Shown: one piece after another, positions 31,258 to 46,200 of the stretch | Position numbering within the stretch: the stretch's first letter is position 1 | Layout: each line of letters begins with the position of its first letter | Assembly (NCBI GenBank): GCA_951217055.1 | Contig: OX578281.1 | Coordinates: 29,002,101 to 29,066,100 of the forward strand | Direction: 5' to 3' | From: Gerris lacustris | Lineage: Eukaryota > Arthropoda > Insecta > Hemiptera > Gerridae | DNA length: 64,000 bases | Program-made: the position numbers and the translations under genes | The notes under the pieces: model-generated | Told to the model about the DNA's origin: nothing | Databases searched by the model: none | Seen by the model: the letters and a program-made list of their open reading frames with translations, nothing else

Positions 31258-34200
31258 GTAATGCAATAAACAAATATGCCATTATAATAATACTGTTGTT
31301 GAGAGAACAATTGGTAGGTAGGATCTGCTGCATAGCAAGTCGTTTTCCCGGCACATATTTCTTTGTTACTCACACCCAAATCAATATAGGACACAGTATG
31401 TTATGAGACCTACTTACAGCTATCTTAAGAATTATACAATCTTAGTTGTTGGGTTATGGTGTCAGTTTAGCTGAAAGTTCAATAGACAGACCTACGTAGG
31501 CTAAGTTTTGTAACACCTACAGTGTTTTCAAAACTTAAGGTTTGCTCTTCATCTAGTTTAAGGTTTGAGGTGATTATTACAATTGTTTTGGTACTCAAAC
31601 CTAAAATAGGATAGCAACCTATTCAAAGTGTGCTGTTAGGATTGGGCACTATATTCCGAAATATGTCCAAGTAACATTCTTAATGAAGTCTTAGCTTCTT
31701 AAAATGTGTAGCCTTTCCTTTATAAGCTTATAGCTTTATTCATTATCTTCAATTCTTCTGCTCTTCATATAGTCTAGGCTAGGAGATAGTGTGCATGAAT
31801 GTGACTTAGTAGCACCAAGCTAGAATCTTGTTTATGAGTTAAATGTTTGGTATCCTAGATTATGTGGTCTGCGAAAACCATCCATGGGGCATAGCTTGCC
31901 CATAAGCTGTTAAAAAATGACTGGTCCCATGACATGTTGGTGGATCAGCTGACTTTCATGATCCTGAGTACAAATTTAGTTAGTATTCCAATAATTAAAT
32001 TGATCTTAGTTTGTCACTTGATAGATTAGTTAGTCAAATGATTCTCCAAATCAAAGAGGTCACCTATCAAGTGATAAATGAACATTAACTAACTAATCTT
32101 GTACTCGGGATAATGAAAATCACCTTAAACACTGATACAAGGCTGCTCTCCACAGGCCTTTTTAACAATATGGGGACAAGCTATGCCCAGGGACAAACAT
32201 TGCCACCACATTTTCTTAAAGGTCACCAAAAAATTAACTCTGCAATAAAACTTATTATAGGAGTAAGACTGTATATAACCAACTGAGTTATAAAATTACT
32301 GATCCGGCCTTTGTAAATTTAAAAAAGATAACAATTTTCTTGTTAGGCAAAGTATTCTATAAATTAGAAGAACTTTGCAAAGAAATATTTTATGTTTCTT
32401 AGATTTAAACAATTTGATGTAATAAATAGCTTGTTTCCCTGGTGAAATCTACGTCACGAAGGGTCAGTATATCTTTTTGTTGCTTCAAGTTTACATCACG
32501 ATCCACCACACCCCTGAAGATGCTTCCATTAGTGGAAGGGAAGTGAAAAGTCTCAATATTATGTCCACTAAGAATTTTTGTACATTTTACAAAAATAATT
32601 TTGTCAGATATTTATAATATTTTGAGTTCATTTTAAAACTACATATATAATTTTGATTTAATGTATATTTTTAGACTATGGTACTGAAAGCAGATAGCTT
32701 CACTCAAGTGACTCACATTGCAACCAGCCCAGACAACATACATCTTGCTGCAGGCTATGCCGACGGCTCTATTAGATTGTTTAATTTGGAAACCCAGGAA
32801 GTCACGTGCATTTTGAATGGACATCGTTCACCCATCACTGCTCTTTCTTTTGACCTTATGGGCCATAGACTCGCTTCGGGTTCGAAGGTTAGTTATTACT
32901 CCCTCTTTTATAATTGAACCAAATTGTACTATTTATTCCTTATTTTGGCAAAACTTCAGTTAAGACTGAACTTTTTCAAGCTTGCTCATATAATATCCAA
33001 TGTGCAAACTTAAATTGCACTGCCTCTGAAGCTTAGTCTACTATATTGATTACGATTTTATGGCATTTATTCATAATGAAGGTAAACAAGCAAAGGTAGT
33101 AAATAAAAACTATTACTAGTTTAATTAATCAGTATATTGTCATAAATAAAATACAAACCGGTTTGACTGCTCATTCATCGTCAGTGTAGTTATAATTTTT
33201 TTTTAATTTCTAGCTTGGTGTATAGAAGTTGCTTGGTATTGGTAGTGGGGAAATATGGTATATCGGCGGTATTTGTGCGGATAAAAACAATAAAACCACT
33301 GGGCGGTTATCTTAAGGTTATCCAGTAATGTCTTTGTTTGCCTAGTTGACCCGACCTACTACCCGCCATAATCTCAAGCTCTCATTAGCTCCCTTCCCTT
33401 TTTTTAATTTTTCAGCTGTCAGAATGACAAAGTATAATGGCATGAGTATGGTTTTGTAGAACATATCAACCACTCATTTAACAATAACAACATTTAACTC
33501 ATATACACACAATCCTATACATGCTAACATAAGAATCATACTTAAGTCCTCAGTCCTCAATTCTGAAATGTGCTTCCAATTTTATGTAATCACATGAAAA
33601 GACTATTATTGTACATTTTATTTGTTAAATTGTTTAAATATTTGTTTGACATTGCAATAAAGTCACATATTAACTCAGGTACTAATAAAGGGGGAAAATC
33701 CAACCACCTCTCACTTACTTACTACCCTAATAATCCCATACACCTTTGTTCCTCAACCAGAGGATAATTCCTCTTTTGCCGATATACTCCAAAAACCACC
33801 CTTCCCACACCTGGTACTCATAATTCATATATACCAAGCATGATTAGTAAAAATGATCAGTACAGTGAGGATGATTTTTTAGTCAAAGCCAGTCTGTATT
33901 ATATTTATGGTTTATGACAATAATTAGGTTACTTTAAATAGTCATAATTATTGTTATTCAATACCTCCACTTGTTCGCCGTCATTATTATGTTGATTATA
34001 TAAAATTAATAAGTGTTGCTGATAAAGGTAAATATCTTCAATAACATAGGTTATTAGTTTTTTTTTCTCAAGTAATTGGTGAAAGTCATACCTGAAAGTG
34101 AAGATCCTTCTTACGTCTTTTGAGACATTGTGTTTTCTTTGAGAATGCGTATTCTATGGTCATGCGTTATGACCATAGAATAATTTAATATACCGACAAA

Positions 34201-37200
34201 CCTCAACTTGAATAATTAAATAATAAATCTTACTTAAATACTTAAACTAATTTAACATCTTCTTGTTAAATATTATTTATTCTGAATTTTGTTTTTCAGG
34301 ATACTGAAATTGTAACATGGGATATGATCTCCGAGTGTGGTATTGAGAGACTGAGCGGTCACAGAGGTTCTATAACTGGCCTGTGTTTCCTTAGGAAGTA
34401 CAACATCATTGTCTCCTCTAGTACAGACACCTACATTAAGCTCTGGGACCTGAGCACATCTCACTGCTTCCACACTATAGCTGCATATGTTACTGAGGTA
34501 ATCTGTTTTTTTTCTATCAGAGGAGATAACATTATGTAATTTTATTTTATTAATAGTATTAATCTCCATTAATCAGCGAAGCCAAGAGGTTAGTGTTCTT
34601 GCATCTGTCCTAAAATTTAGGTCAAACTCTTATAGATTTGATTCGAACTCCAGTGAAGTAGGACATGTTTCATACTGATGATCACATCAAGTAGATGAGT
34701 AAATTGATGGTTAAATATATTTTTCTTTGACTTGTTAATATCGTATTTGACACACATTAATACTGTTTAGCTAATTAAGTTCTTTCATTTAATAACTGTA
34801 TATCAGAATTGGATTTTTAGTGTTTTCTGTAGGTGCACAATTTATTTTTTTATTTTTATTTTTATTTTTTTTTTTACACACTTTTAATTAACTACACATG
34901 TTTGTCCTGGACAAATCTTGTATCCTAAATTTGACACACTTCCCTGCCTAGAAAACTGAAACTTGCACAGATTATACTATTTAATAACTTCTGTATCTCA
35001 TCAATTAATAAGTTTTTGTTGGGACAAATCTTGTAATCTATTATTTGACCCTCTTCAAAATCAGCAATTCCTTCGAAGTTTGGCACTAAGACATGTCTGT
35101 TTGTATTAGACCTTGATACAGTTACAAAGCTAAGACTATAGTTGAAGATTACATAGACCATCAGAACTCGTAACTTTTTAAAAAATATTAAATAATAATA
35201 TTATTGAATTGTTTACCTTTTATTGATCATATATAGTTATATATTTACTTATATTTTGTAATTTAGCATAAAATCAGCCTTTTTTTATATTATTTTAATT
35301 GATTCTTCAGAGGTGGTAAATTGGTACACTTTTTTAAATTTTAAAAAGGTGAAATTTCATCCCCTTATTGGGATATCTCGTTATGGAATCATCTTGTGTT
35401 TCTTCTATATGTTATAATGGTTAAAAATTAATCTTTCTTAAGAAGTAAATCCTCTACCAGTCTTATCATAAGTAATCAGAAAATACTGCCTGATGTAAGT
35501 CATAAGAGCTCTAGCTTCTGACTCTGAGCTTTATTTATTTTTAGCCTATATTACTAAAGGAAATAGGTTTGTCAGTCTTTTAAACCTATCTTACCCTTAA
35601 AAGAAGCATCTTTTTGCATACATGATACTTTCCTTTGTCTTTTCCTTGAAACAAGTTTCTAGTAAATATTTGTTAAATATGTGAAGCTGTTCTTGTATAC
35701 TATGCTTTTCCTAATTTTTAAAACATTTTTTATTTTATTTTTTTTTTAATGAATATTAATTTGTCTAGATCTGGACATTATCAATTATTGGTGAAGATGA
35801 GTTCATTGTCGTAGGAAGTGGAGATTCTGAGTTAAGAGTTTGGGCAATGCTCCCTAGCACTGAAAACCAGCATCTTGTGGATCCTTCTAATCCTGTTTTG
35901 GTATTATTATATAATTGATAGCATTATTTTTTTTATATATACATATATTATACTTTTGGAATGAGGATTATGAGCTGTGGGAAATATCTTGCCTGTTTGA
36001 TATATGCTGCAACTTGATCTCTTTATTTTTTAAATTTACTTTTTTCCTGAGGATTTGTTTAACTCATTTGGCATGTTGGCAGCTCAAATGGAATTAATTC
36101 CATTTTTCTAGTACTAGACTTTGAAAAAGTAAAAAATTCTACACACAAAAAAAAAGTTTTTATCACCCTTATTTATTGTTAAAGTAAGTTACTAACTTAA
36201 AATAAAAAAGGCTTACTTTTGTTAAATTAATGGTTCTGACATAAAGAGTAAAATAAAAGGGAATCTGAAAAGTTCTGTTTTTGGTTTCTTTTTCTCCAAA
36301 TTTTCCAAACTGACAGTTAAAAAAATAGTGTTCTCTTTAAAAAAGAAAATAAATAATTATTGTTATTAATGGTGAAATTTGTTTAATCAGGGGGACATTG
36401 TGGTAGAAAAGGTTGGCTCTATTCTACGGTCTGGTAGAGGTCGCACTCTCTCTGCTGCTGTAGACAACTCTACGAGAGTTCTTTGTGTCCATGGAACTGA
36501 TTCTACAGTGGAACTGTTCAGCTTTCTTAATGAGGCTGATGCTAAAACCAAATGGAAAAGGAGAATAACCAAGGAAAGGAAGAAAGCTGCTAAGTTAGTA
36601 AATCATTAGTATAGAAGTATAGAATTTTTTTATAGAAGTAGTCAACACCTTTTGCTACTTGAACAAAGTAACTGCTGAAACTCATAGTTCTGGCAAGCAT
36701 CCATGATTATTAGCTAAGTATCACTTTTCCTGGTTGTGGAGGTATCTTGTCCAGTTAGAGGACAGATAGATCCGCAATGAATACTTGCCAGTATCCAAGA
36801 GAAGTTAAAAAAGTTAAAATTATTGTTTAAAAAAAGAAACATTTTAAATAATGAAATTGATTAAAAACTAACACATGGTAACAGTAGCTATGTATCTTTA
36901 ATATATAAAAGAATAAATCTCTGTGCAAAGGATCTTGCCAAAACTGAATCTAAACCGTGCCATCGATTTGCCCTGGTGTAGGGAACGTTAAGAGAAGAAA
37001 AATGAGCTCGAGGGGGGTTGTTAGGTTTTTGCTCTTAAAAATAAAAATTAGACAATTACTATTAATCAAGAATCTTAAAATCAAAATTTTGACGCTCTAA
37101 ACAGGCTGAATATGACCTTGTATAGGATCAAAACGTCTCTCAATTAACATAGTATAAATCGTTATCTTATTCACACCTTAAAAAGACCATCATCACTCAA

Positions 37201-40200
37201 CTAATCATTCTTATAAATGTTAAAACTGTTTTCTTGTGTTATATAGGCTTGGTGAGGACACAGTGAAGACAGAACAGAGTTTAAAAGATAAGGTTGCCAG
37301 GCTTCCTGCTATCAAGTGTTCTGCTAAAGTCAAATCTGTTTCCGTCTTGCAAGGAAAAGGAGAGCTTAGGGTGAGTGTTGACTATCTATTTCAGGAGTGG
37401 CAAACTTTTCCTACCTTGCCTGCTCTTTTTTTCCCCCTCCTTCAATTTTAAGGTTTTAACAATGGAGTGACTCACTAATCCTGTACCCTCTATTTCAAAA
37501 ATAGTTGTATAACTCCTTAGGCAGGGCTAGGCCCTCTATCCTACTGGCTGCTGCGGCATGGAGTTAGTTTTAGTTGTATAAAGAGTTGCTAGCTAAATTG
37601 ATAATAGAAACTAATAGCGGAATCTATAATAGCCATATTTTATAATTTATTAGTAGTATACATTTAATAGTTTTTTGTGTATTTATTAAGCTATTGAAAG
37701 AATGAGTGGATCTTTACCACTTGTAAGAAAACAGGTATTATGAAGGTTAGAAATAAGACTAGATAGATCTGAGTTTCAGAAATTTTATCTTTTCATGAGA
37801 GGTAAAAGTCTCACATTTTGAAAATAATAAAAAACATACAACAACATGGTATTGTTATGACTTAATATTTGACTTGCATGTATAATTATTTCACACTGTT
37901 AACTTAATGTTTAGTATATTAAGTACAGATAGAAACCTCAACTACAATCATAACATTAAGGGGTTTCAGAGCTATTGTGATCCTAAAGTTTTTGGTCACT
38001 CTGCTCGACCATCGGTCATCTGTGAATCCAGTTTGAGGTCACAGCTTCGATCTCACACCTAGGCTCTTTGACTTACATAGCTCTTTATTAATCACTCTGC
38101 TTTTGCTTCGACAATATATTGGTGTGTGAACTCCATACGGATTTATCAACAGGGCCCAAATAGGTGGTCTAATTACTAAGTTCAATCAAGTGGTTCATCT
38201 TCCCTGTTTCACTACTAGCTATCTCAATCCTAACATAATCAGTGATCTAAAAATTGTTTGTCGAATAATAATTTCATGTGTAGGTGGCAGTGTCCCTGAA
38301 CAACAACAAACTTGAGTTGTACTCGGTGTCAATGACCAAGGACATTACTGAAAACAACGAACCAGAAGAGTTGAGGAACATCTCTCACGGTGGACATCAG
38401 GGGGAAGTGAGGGCAGTTGCCTTCAGTTCTGACGGACTTGCCATTGCTTCAGTTGGAACCACTCAGATCAAGATGTGGAATAGGTATGCACTTCAGTTAA
38501 ACATGATTTGATCACTAAAAATACCCTGCAGAGAAGTCAGCAAAATTGTTCTTCATTTTACAAAATGAAATAATAATTAGCCTATTAGCAGCAATGGTCC
38601 ATAATAGTTTTGCTTGCCTTGTCCAAGTGTATAATTAAAACATACAGATCTAAAAATTATAAATCATAATTTCTTTATTTGAAAAGATAGTTTTGCTGTT
38701 TGTGTAATTAAAAAAACTCAGTTACTGTTGTTTTTGGTCCTGTTATTGCTCTTTCCAATGGATTTTGTTCATTGAATAACACACACCCATTTTTAAGATG
38801 TATAACCATGTGAATAACTACTAGATTTTGTATATGTATTGGAAGTAATAGAATACACCAAATGGCTTTATTGCTGCTTATGTATCTCCCCATTTAATAG
38901 CGTGTAATTTTGTAATTTTTTATTAACATTTTGAATAGCAAATACGACCATATCACTGCCTTTATATACATGCTTACATACATACTCTATTAATTTCACG
39001 GAACTGCAAAATTCAATGTTTGTGTGCTTTGTACATCTTAGATAATGAACGAGAATAAGGAACCACCCTCCTATTGTTGATTTGTTTGTTTTTTTGTTGA
39101 TTTTTTATCTGCAAATTTCTCAAGTTCATCATAAATTATTGTTCACCATTTTCTGTTGATCTTTTACTATACATCGAATAACCAGTGAAACAATTTTTTG
39201 GAAAATTCTTTCTAAACTTACCATTATTAAATGGTACGCCCAATATTTATTTTAATTAACTTCTTTTTTTTTACTGGGTTGTATATTGTTTTTACTATTT
39301 TTGTTATGCGTTATGGGAAAGTTGTCTAAATGCATGTAGCAACACATAATATTTTCATATGTCAACATTTTTATTTGTAAAGATGACATTTATTATTACA
39401 GCTATAATTTTTTGGGGTTTAATTAATTTTTTTAAATTTTAGGACATGAGCGAGATGTAGAATAATGGTTAATATAGGTTTGAATACAGTATATAACTTT
39501 TTTTTATACTAGATAAAAAAAAATTGTGTTCACTTGATTAAATCTTTTTACAGTGTTCTTAAAAATGTTAAACCTGTTCTTTTAGGGCGTCTCTGAACTG
39601 TTTAAGAAGTATCCCTTGCAATTATGCAGTGAGTGTTTGCTTTGTACCTGGTGACAGGCATGCACTGGTTGGTTTGAAGGAAGGAAATCTTCTCATTGTG
39701 GATCTAGCCGCTGGTGAAATATTAGAGGACATCCCTGCTCATACCACAGAACTGTGGTCTGTGGTACTCCACCATGATAAGGTACCTACTGCAATTCAAT
39801 ATTATTTCTTATATATTTAACTTAAAAGGGAAAATTTATTTATTTATTTTAATTAAAAATTGGTTCAGTTTCATATTCAATTAAAAGCCTACTTAAAAGG
39901 CTTAATCAATAAAAAGGCCTACTTAGGTAAGGCTTTAATCAATTAAAAGCCTTACTTTAGCACTAGATAGCCTCTCCAGTCAAGATAAACCCCATTCTTT
40001 AGTATAAACATAAACATACCTTTGAGACTGTCTTGGTCTCTTTTTTATATCATCCAAGGACTCTCCCTCATTGGTATCAATTGGCCTTCTTCAGCATATG
40101 TCTAATACTTCTATGCCACCCTATTTTTGTCTATAATTCTTGCTTTGAAATCGCTTGATAGAGATAAGTAGTTTTTTAATCAACAAATGCTATAAAAATT

Positions 40201-43200
40201 TTGATAATACACTGTGGTGTTAAATATTTCATTTAGAGTATAAATTAGACTACAATAAATACCTTCTTTGAAGTTATAATTGAATAATTATAAATAATTT
40301 TTTTTAAAAATATTTTTAGAGTGGTGCACTTACAGGAGGTGGGGACAACACTGTGAAAGAGTGGAAGTTTGAAATGGTACCTTCAGAAAATAATAAGGTT
40401 CTCTCTGTTCAACACACTCGTACTTTGAAAGTAGACGATAGTGTACTCTGTGTTCGAGTATCTCCTTGTGGCATGTATCTAGCTGTAGCTCTCCTTGACT
40501 CTACCGTCAGGGTTTATTTTCTTGATAGTTTCAAGGTAATATAATAATCTGTAATATCTGGCATTAATGATAGTTGATTTGTGAAGTGCTGGCTTTAAAA
40601 TTAAAGTGTAATTTGTGTAGAGATATTTTTATCTAACTAGTTGAATGTCATTGGCACTACAGCACTTTTAAATTGAAAAATTAGAAATTCAATTTTTAAG
40701 TTTTTGGTAGTTTTCATACTACGGAAAGTTAAATTTTAATTTAAATCAAATTATAATTATTATTAACTACGGGAAACAGACAGTGAAAAATACACTCCTG
40801 TGCCGGGATTTGAACCACATATAGAGGCCCGTGGTTCAAATCCCGGCACAGGAGTGTATTTTTCACTGTCTGTTTCCCGTAGTTAATAATAATTATAATT
40901 TGATTGAAAAATTAGTTAAATTTATATTACTGTAAAAAAGAAGAGGTAATGAATTTGTATACCAAAAGATATTTATTTTACTATGAGATAAACTTTCAAC
41001 TGTCACACCTAATTTTTATATATGTACATAATACTTTTATATGATACTTAATAAAAACTATTTTACTCTAGGAAATAAATCTGCTTAAAAATATTTGTTA
41101 TTTGGTATATGTTTGTTTGAAATTTTGTGTTTTTTTATATGTTGTAGTTCTTTGTGAGTCTTTATGGTCACTCGATGCCTGTACTTTGTATGGATATATC
41201 ATTTGATTCTAAACTTGTGGTGACAGGAAGTGCTGATAAGAATGTCAAACTGTGGGGTTTGGATTTCGGAGACTGTCACAAATCTCTGTTTGCTCATGAT
41301 GATGCTGTCACTTCAGTTGCCTTTGTACCTGAGACTCATTACTTCTTCTCTATAGGCAAGGATGGCAAGATTAAACAGTGGGATGCTGGATGCTTTGAGA
41401 AGATTATTACTTTAGACGTAAGTTGAAATTGTATTGTCAAAATTATTAAGGTATAAAATGAAGAGTTATTTACATCTGTAAATTTTATAATAAATTCAAC
41501 ATAATAATTGTTTTTTTGTTATGACAGTAAATAATTCTTGATTTTATAAACACTGACAATTCTGAATTTGATTCCCCGATACATGCTACTAAACCAAGGT
41601 GTAAATCTGATTTAGTAATCCTTCTTATAGTACTCTGAGTACCTTGCTTAGAGGAAGTAGCCTTAGTTCTTTAGTAGGTTTAATGGATAAGCCAAAGATT
41701 TCCTGTCTCACGTGTTAATATAGGACAGTTGCAAAGGGGTGAGAAGCAATAAGGTGAGAAGGGTTCCCGAATCATAATTTTTTATTTTCTCATCCCTAAA
41801 GCACTGTTCCATTGTCTATGGAGATCTAAATTCATGAAAGTGTTTGTGGAATTTTTATTTCACTCCACAACTTGTCACGACAACAACAATTCTGGTGTAA
41901 TTAGGGTCGAACTGGAACTCTTTTTCGCTAACTAGTCAGTAATCTCATTATATTAGATGGGAGACTTACTAAAATTATTTTTCACATTTATAGCACACTC
42001 AATTTTGTGCAAATTGGCTTATCCAACACTTATTTATTGGTGTCAATAATAATTTTAAAAAAATGTATTTATTTAAATAATAATTGTAGAAGAAAGAGAA
42101 AGAACGATATGCTATTGTTACAAAAAAAAAAATTAAATTCATTAACAAATTGAGATGAGGCCTTTTATCTAGATATACTCTATCAACTGAACTGTAGGTC
42201 TTCTTCAAATTAATTATTATATTGTAATTATTATTATTGTATTAACATTACTATAGCTACACCCACTGAGGTATAGCACCTTATCTGTTTTTCTCTCATG
42301 TGGTTCTTCTTCTCTAATGATTTAATCACTTAAATTTCAAGGTGTAAATGATTATCTTTTTTTTAATTAAAAATGTATAAATAAATTACTTTGTTAATTT
42401 AATTATTTATTTGTTTGATAATAGGGTCATTTCGGTGAAGGTTGGTGCCTGAGTGTTACAGCTGATCACGTGGTATCATGTGGTCAGGATAGAGTGATTA
42501 GACTGTACAGTAAGACTGATGAGATCCTGGTACTCAGTGATGAACAGGAAGAGGAGAGAGCCAAAGAAGAACAGCTCGCTACTGGACAGGATTCCCTCTT
42601 CACCTTACCATCTACCAAAACTGTCACCGCTGAAGCTGGGGTAAGCAGCGGAAATATTTTAACACTGATATTCATTTTCTTTTATTACACTAAAGCTGGG
42701 CTCATAGCACACAATTTGCCACATGTTTCGGGCTATTCATGGAAGCCTTAGAGGCGTTATCGCATGGTATCCCCAAACCTTCCTTTGTGTTCTGTTCAGG
42801 TTATATACAAAGCCGAATATATTATTAAATACAATATTAACACGTGCTATAAACCCTGCTTAAGTTATGATTATTAACTTCATGACAGTTGTTTTTGACA
42901 GAATGACAGAAATTTGAGCTTTTGCTATTATTCTATGGTCTACACTGCTTTTCTAGAATATTCTAGCTTTGGCTTCTCCCTTACACTAATACTGGAGTAT
43001 AAACTTTCATCTTTATTATTAATGCTTAAGTGAATTAAAAAATCTGGGTTTTTTTCTTTATCACAAAATTTCCCAGATAGTGATCCACAAAGGTGGATGA
43101 GAATGGGGAAAATCATATAAAAATGCCCATGAGAAGGGAAGCTAAAGTTTTGGACTATTTTTTTTTATATTTTCTTAGAATTTTTTTGAGTTTTTTAATA

Positions 43201-46200
43201 CTGAGCAATTTTTTAAATTGTTAATCAATATTTATTATATTTGCAGGCTGATCTATTGATAGAATGTTTGGAAAGTATAAAAGTGTACAATGAAGACTTG
43301 GCTAGGGACGTAAAACCAACTTTCCCTCCTATGATGATGGCTTACAATGTAAGTAAGACTCACGAGTATCTGGCTAGAGTCCTCTCCACTGTTAGACCTG
43401 GGTAAGAAAGATTTATATTTTATTTTATTATTTATTCACTTTATTGGAATCCTCTCTCTATGATATTGATGCGAACATAGTTTATGATTAAGTATTATTC
43501 AAAATTGAAATAAAATTATTAATTCCTATAAAAAATAGCCTTTTTAATCATTAATAAAGGGCCTACATTACAAAAAATAATTACTAAATGGGCCTTTCCT
43601 ACAACCTGCGTTGACCATTTTCTTGAGAGGTATGGTAAGAGATCTTTAGAAAGCCTTTTTGTGAAAGAATGGAAAATTACCAAGGGTGGAATGCAATATA
43701 TACGATTGCTCTAAGTCTGTACAGGGAATAGATTGTGCATTAGTGTCTGATTAGGAACCAAACTACTATTCCAATGTGTGCCATCAACCATTTCAAACTA
43801 CCTACATATGCAAGTGTGTATTCAGCCTGTGGAACAAAGAAGGCGCTAAACCTGATTTCAAGTAAAATAAGCAGTAATTCGCTGGTGTGTACAGACTCAG
43901 CCATTAGTGTCTCAGCTATTCAGGATACCTCTCTGATGATCCCTCAATAAGAGCCGTGCTTGAGCAGCTGCGTACTTTCCGGCTACAGGAAAAAGTGTGG
44001 AAAAATAATTTGGAACCCAAGCCATAATGGCAGACATTGGAATAGTAGGGAATGAAGCCACAGATAAGACAGTCCAGACAGCCTCCAAGCCTCTACCTAT
44101 CGGTCTAGATGGCCCAATTTGCTCAGATACAGGTATTAGATTCGTGTAAGAGCTAATGGATGAATGAGACAACACAGCTCAGTTAAGTCTTGCAAAGTAA
44201 GAGGGACATAGAAACCCTACAAATAGTGGTAATTGGGCACAGCCGCCTCACCCACACTTATTGGCTTGAAGGTGGTCTAATACCGAAATGAGACCACATC
44301 ACATAATCACAGTGTGTAACAACCAAGGAATACAGGGAGCCCACCGCCAGAAAAATCTGGCAACTTTACTCCAAAAATTTGATTCTCCCGCTCAAATATA
44401 AATTCGTAAAGATTTCTAATGAGGGCCATAATTTATAATTTAATTAAAGAAAAAAAGTATACATCTGTTTTAGTCTGTCTATTTAATTAAAAAAAAGTTG
44501 TTAAAATTAATGCACTTACCTTAGCTGCAAGTGGGCGTGGGATAAAGTAATTTAGGTTTTAGAGTAGTATTTTTATGGTCTTAAATAGCTTTCAGCATTA
44601 ATATTTTAACTTGGATTGACATAACCAGTGGTTATTAGACTTTCATTTACCTTAAATGAATTTCAAATGCCTAACATATCTGGTTAAAATCTTAAAAAGG
44701 TGAGACTTGTTTCACACTGATCTGATTATCACATTGCATAGATGTGTTTAGATGCCTAAACCCTCCTTGGTCCTGTCATAAAAATTTCAACATCAGAGTT
44801 ACACCAGGTAGTTACACCTGTTTCACACTGGTGATCATATTAAGTAGATATATCCCTCTTTCCTGTCAATTTCTAATGATGGTACTTATATGAAACTAAT
44901 AAAGAATATTTTTATTTATTTTTAACTATATTAAGCTTAAAGTTTTTGTTTTCTTCAGAAATGCAAAGGTGTTAGTGTTGTCTTATTTATTAGTTATTTG
45001 TTTATTTTTTCAGGGAATTAGGTGAGGTTTTGCTGTTGCTGCCATTTCATTTGGTGAAAGTAATGTTTGTGTCTCTCAAGGAACTACTCAAGTCACCTCT
45101 TACTTCCGAAATGGCTATTAAAGCTATGCTCCTTCTTCTTAAAGTACACCGCAAACCTCTCGAAAACGACGCCTCCATGGAAGGCATACTGGAATCACTG
45201 GAGAAAGTGGCATTCAACACACTCAATGATTTCAGGGTACTTCTATTTTTTTTTTTTAAATTATTTTTAATATTTTAGAATTTGGCTGAGAAGTGTTCTG
45301 TTCCCCCTGAGAGCCCACCTAGCTCTCGTCTGGCTGAATGAAGTCTGGGCAATTCTCTTGCAAGTATTGAATTGTTTGCAAGGAGCGATGGGACGGGGCA
45401 CCATCTTGCATAAAATTGTAATTTGGCATTTGATCTTCAATGTCAGGCAACATTGTAATTAACACGTCTTCAATACAAAAATAAACAGGTCAAGTGTGTG
45501 CTAGTCAGCACACAGCGAGGGTCCATAGGCCACACTGTATTGTTAAAGTAGTACCCCATTGATGGTGTTTTTTAAAATGCAAAAAAGCTTACTTTGAACT
45601 ATCCTATGGGTCTGATATTCTCAAAACACATAAAAAAAAACTTCTGACTTCTGAACAAGTATTTTTTTGCCACTGAACCAGTCTACAACCATATAAATAA
45701 ATCGAAAAGACCATAATTATAAAAAAAAAAAAAAAAAAACGTATTTTGTCAGTAAAAAATAAAATAATATTTTTTTCGAAATTTCCAAAAAGTGGTATCT
45801 TTACTTTTGGTCGAAGAATGTTCAGGAATTTTTTTCACTTCACATAAGCGTGATAGAGGGGGGGGGGACACGTTTCACACCCACTTCAAACTTGCCTACG
45901 CTCGCCCTTTCAAAGTTATAACCAAAGAATTATATATTTTTGTAATCAGCTCGACGTACCCTTTCATATGATACCCCTCACGGTGACGGAAAAAAATAAA
46001 AAAATTTTAGCCCTTAAGTTTTTTGAAAAATATTTTTTTTAAGGGGCTATATTTTTAAAATATGTGGGTAGGTACAAGACACATACATGCCAAATTTCAA
46101 AGTGATCGGACGAAAGGTGTAGCTGTGAGAGCAGGCAACCGGACGGAAGGACAGACACGCAGGAAAATATAAGGGTCCTTGGTTTTGCCTATGGACCCTA

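Noticed and set aside
33155..33190. CACTGACGATGAATGAGCAG motif on the minus strand
   Set aside because: Looks like a retroelement-end motif but is isolated, with no stem and no second copy here.
40795..40855. tRNA gene on either strand
   Set aside because: The T-arm-like sequence is present in both arms of a hairpin, with no D-arm or anticodon arm.
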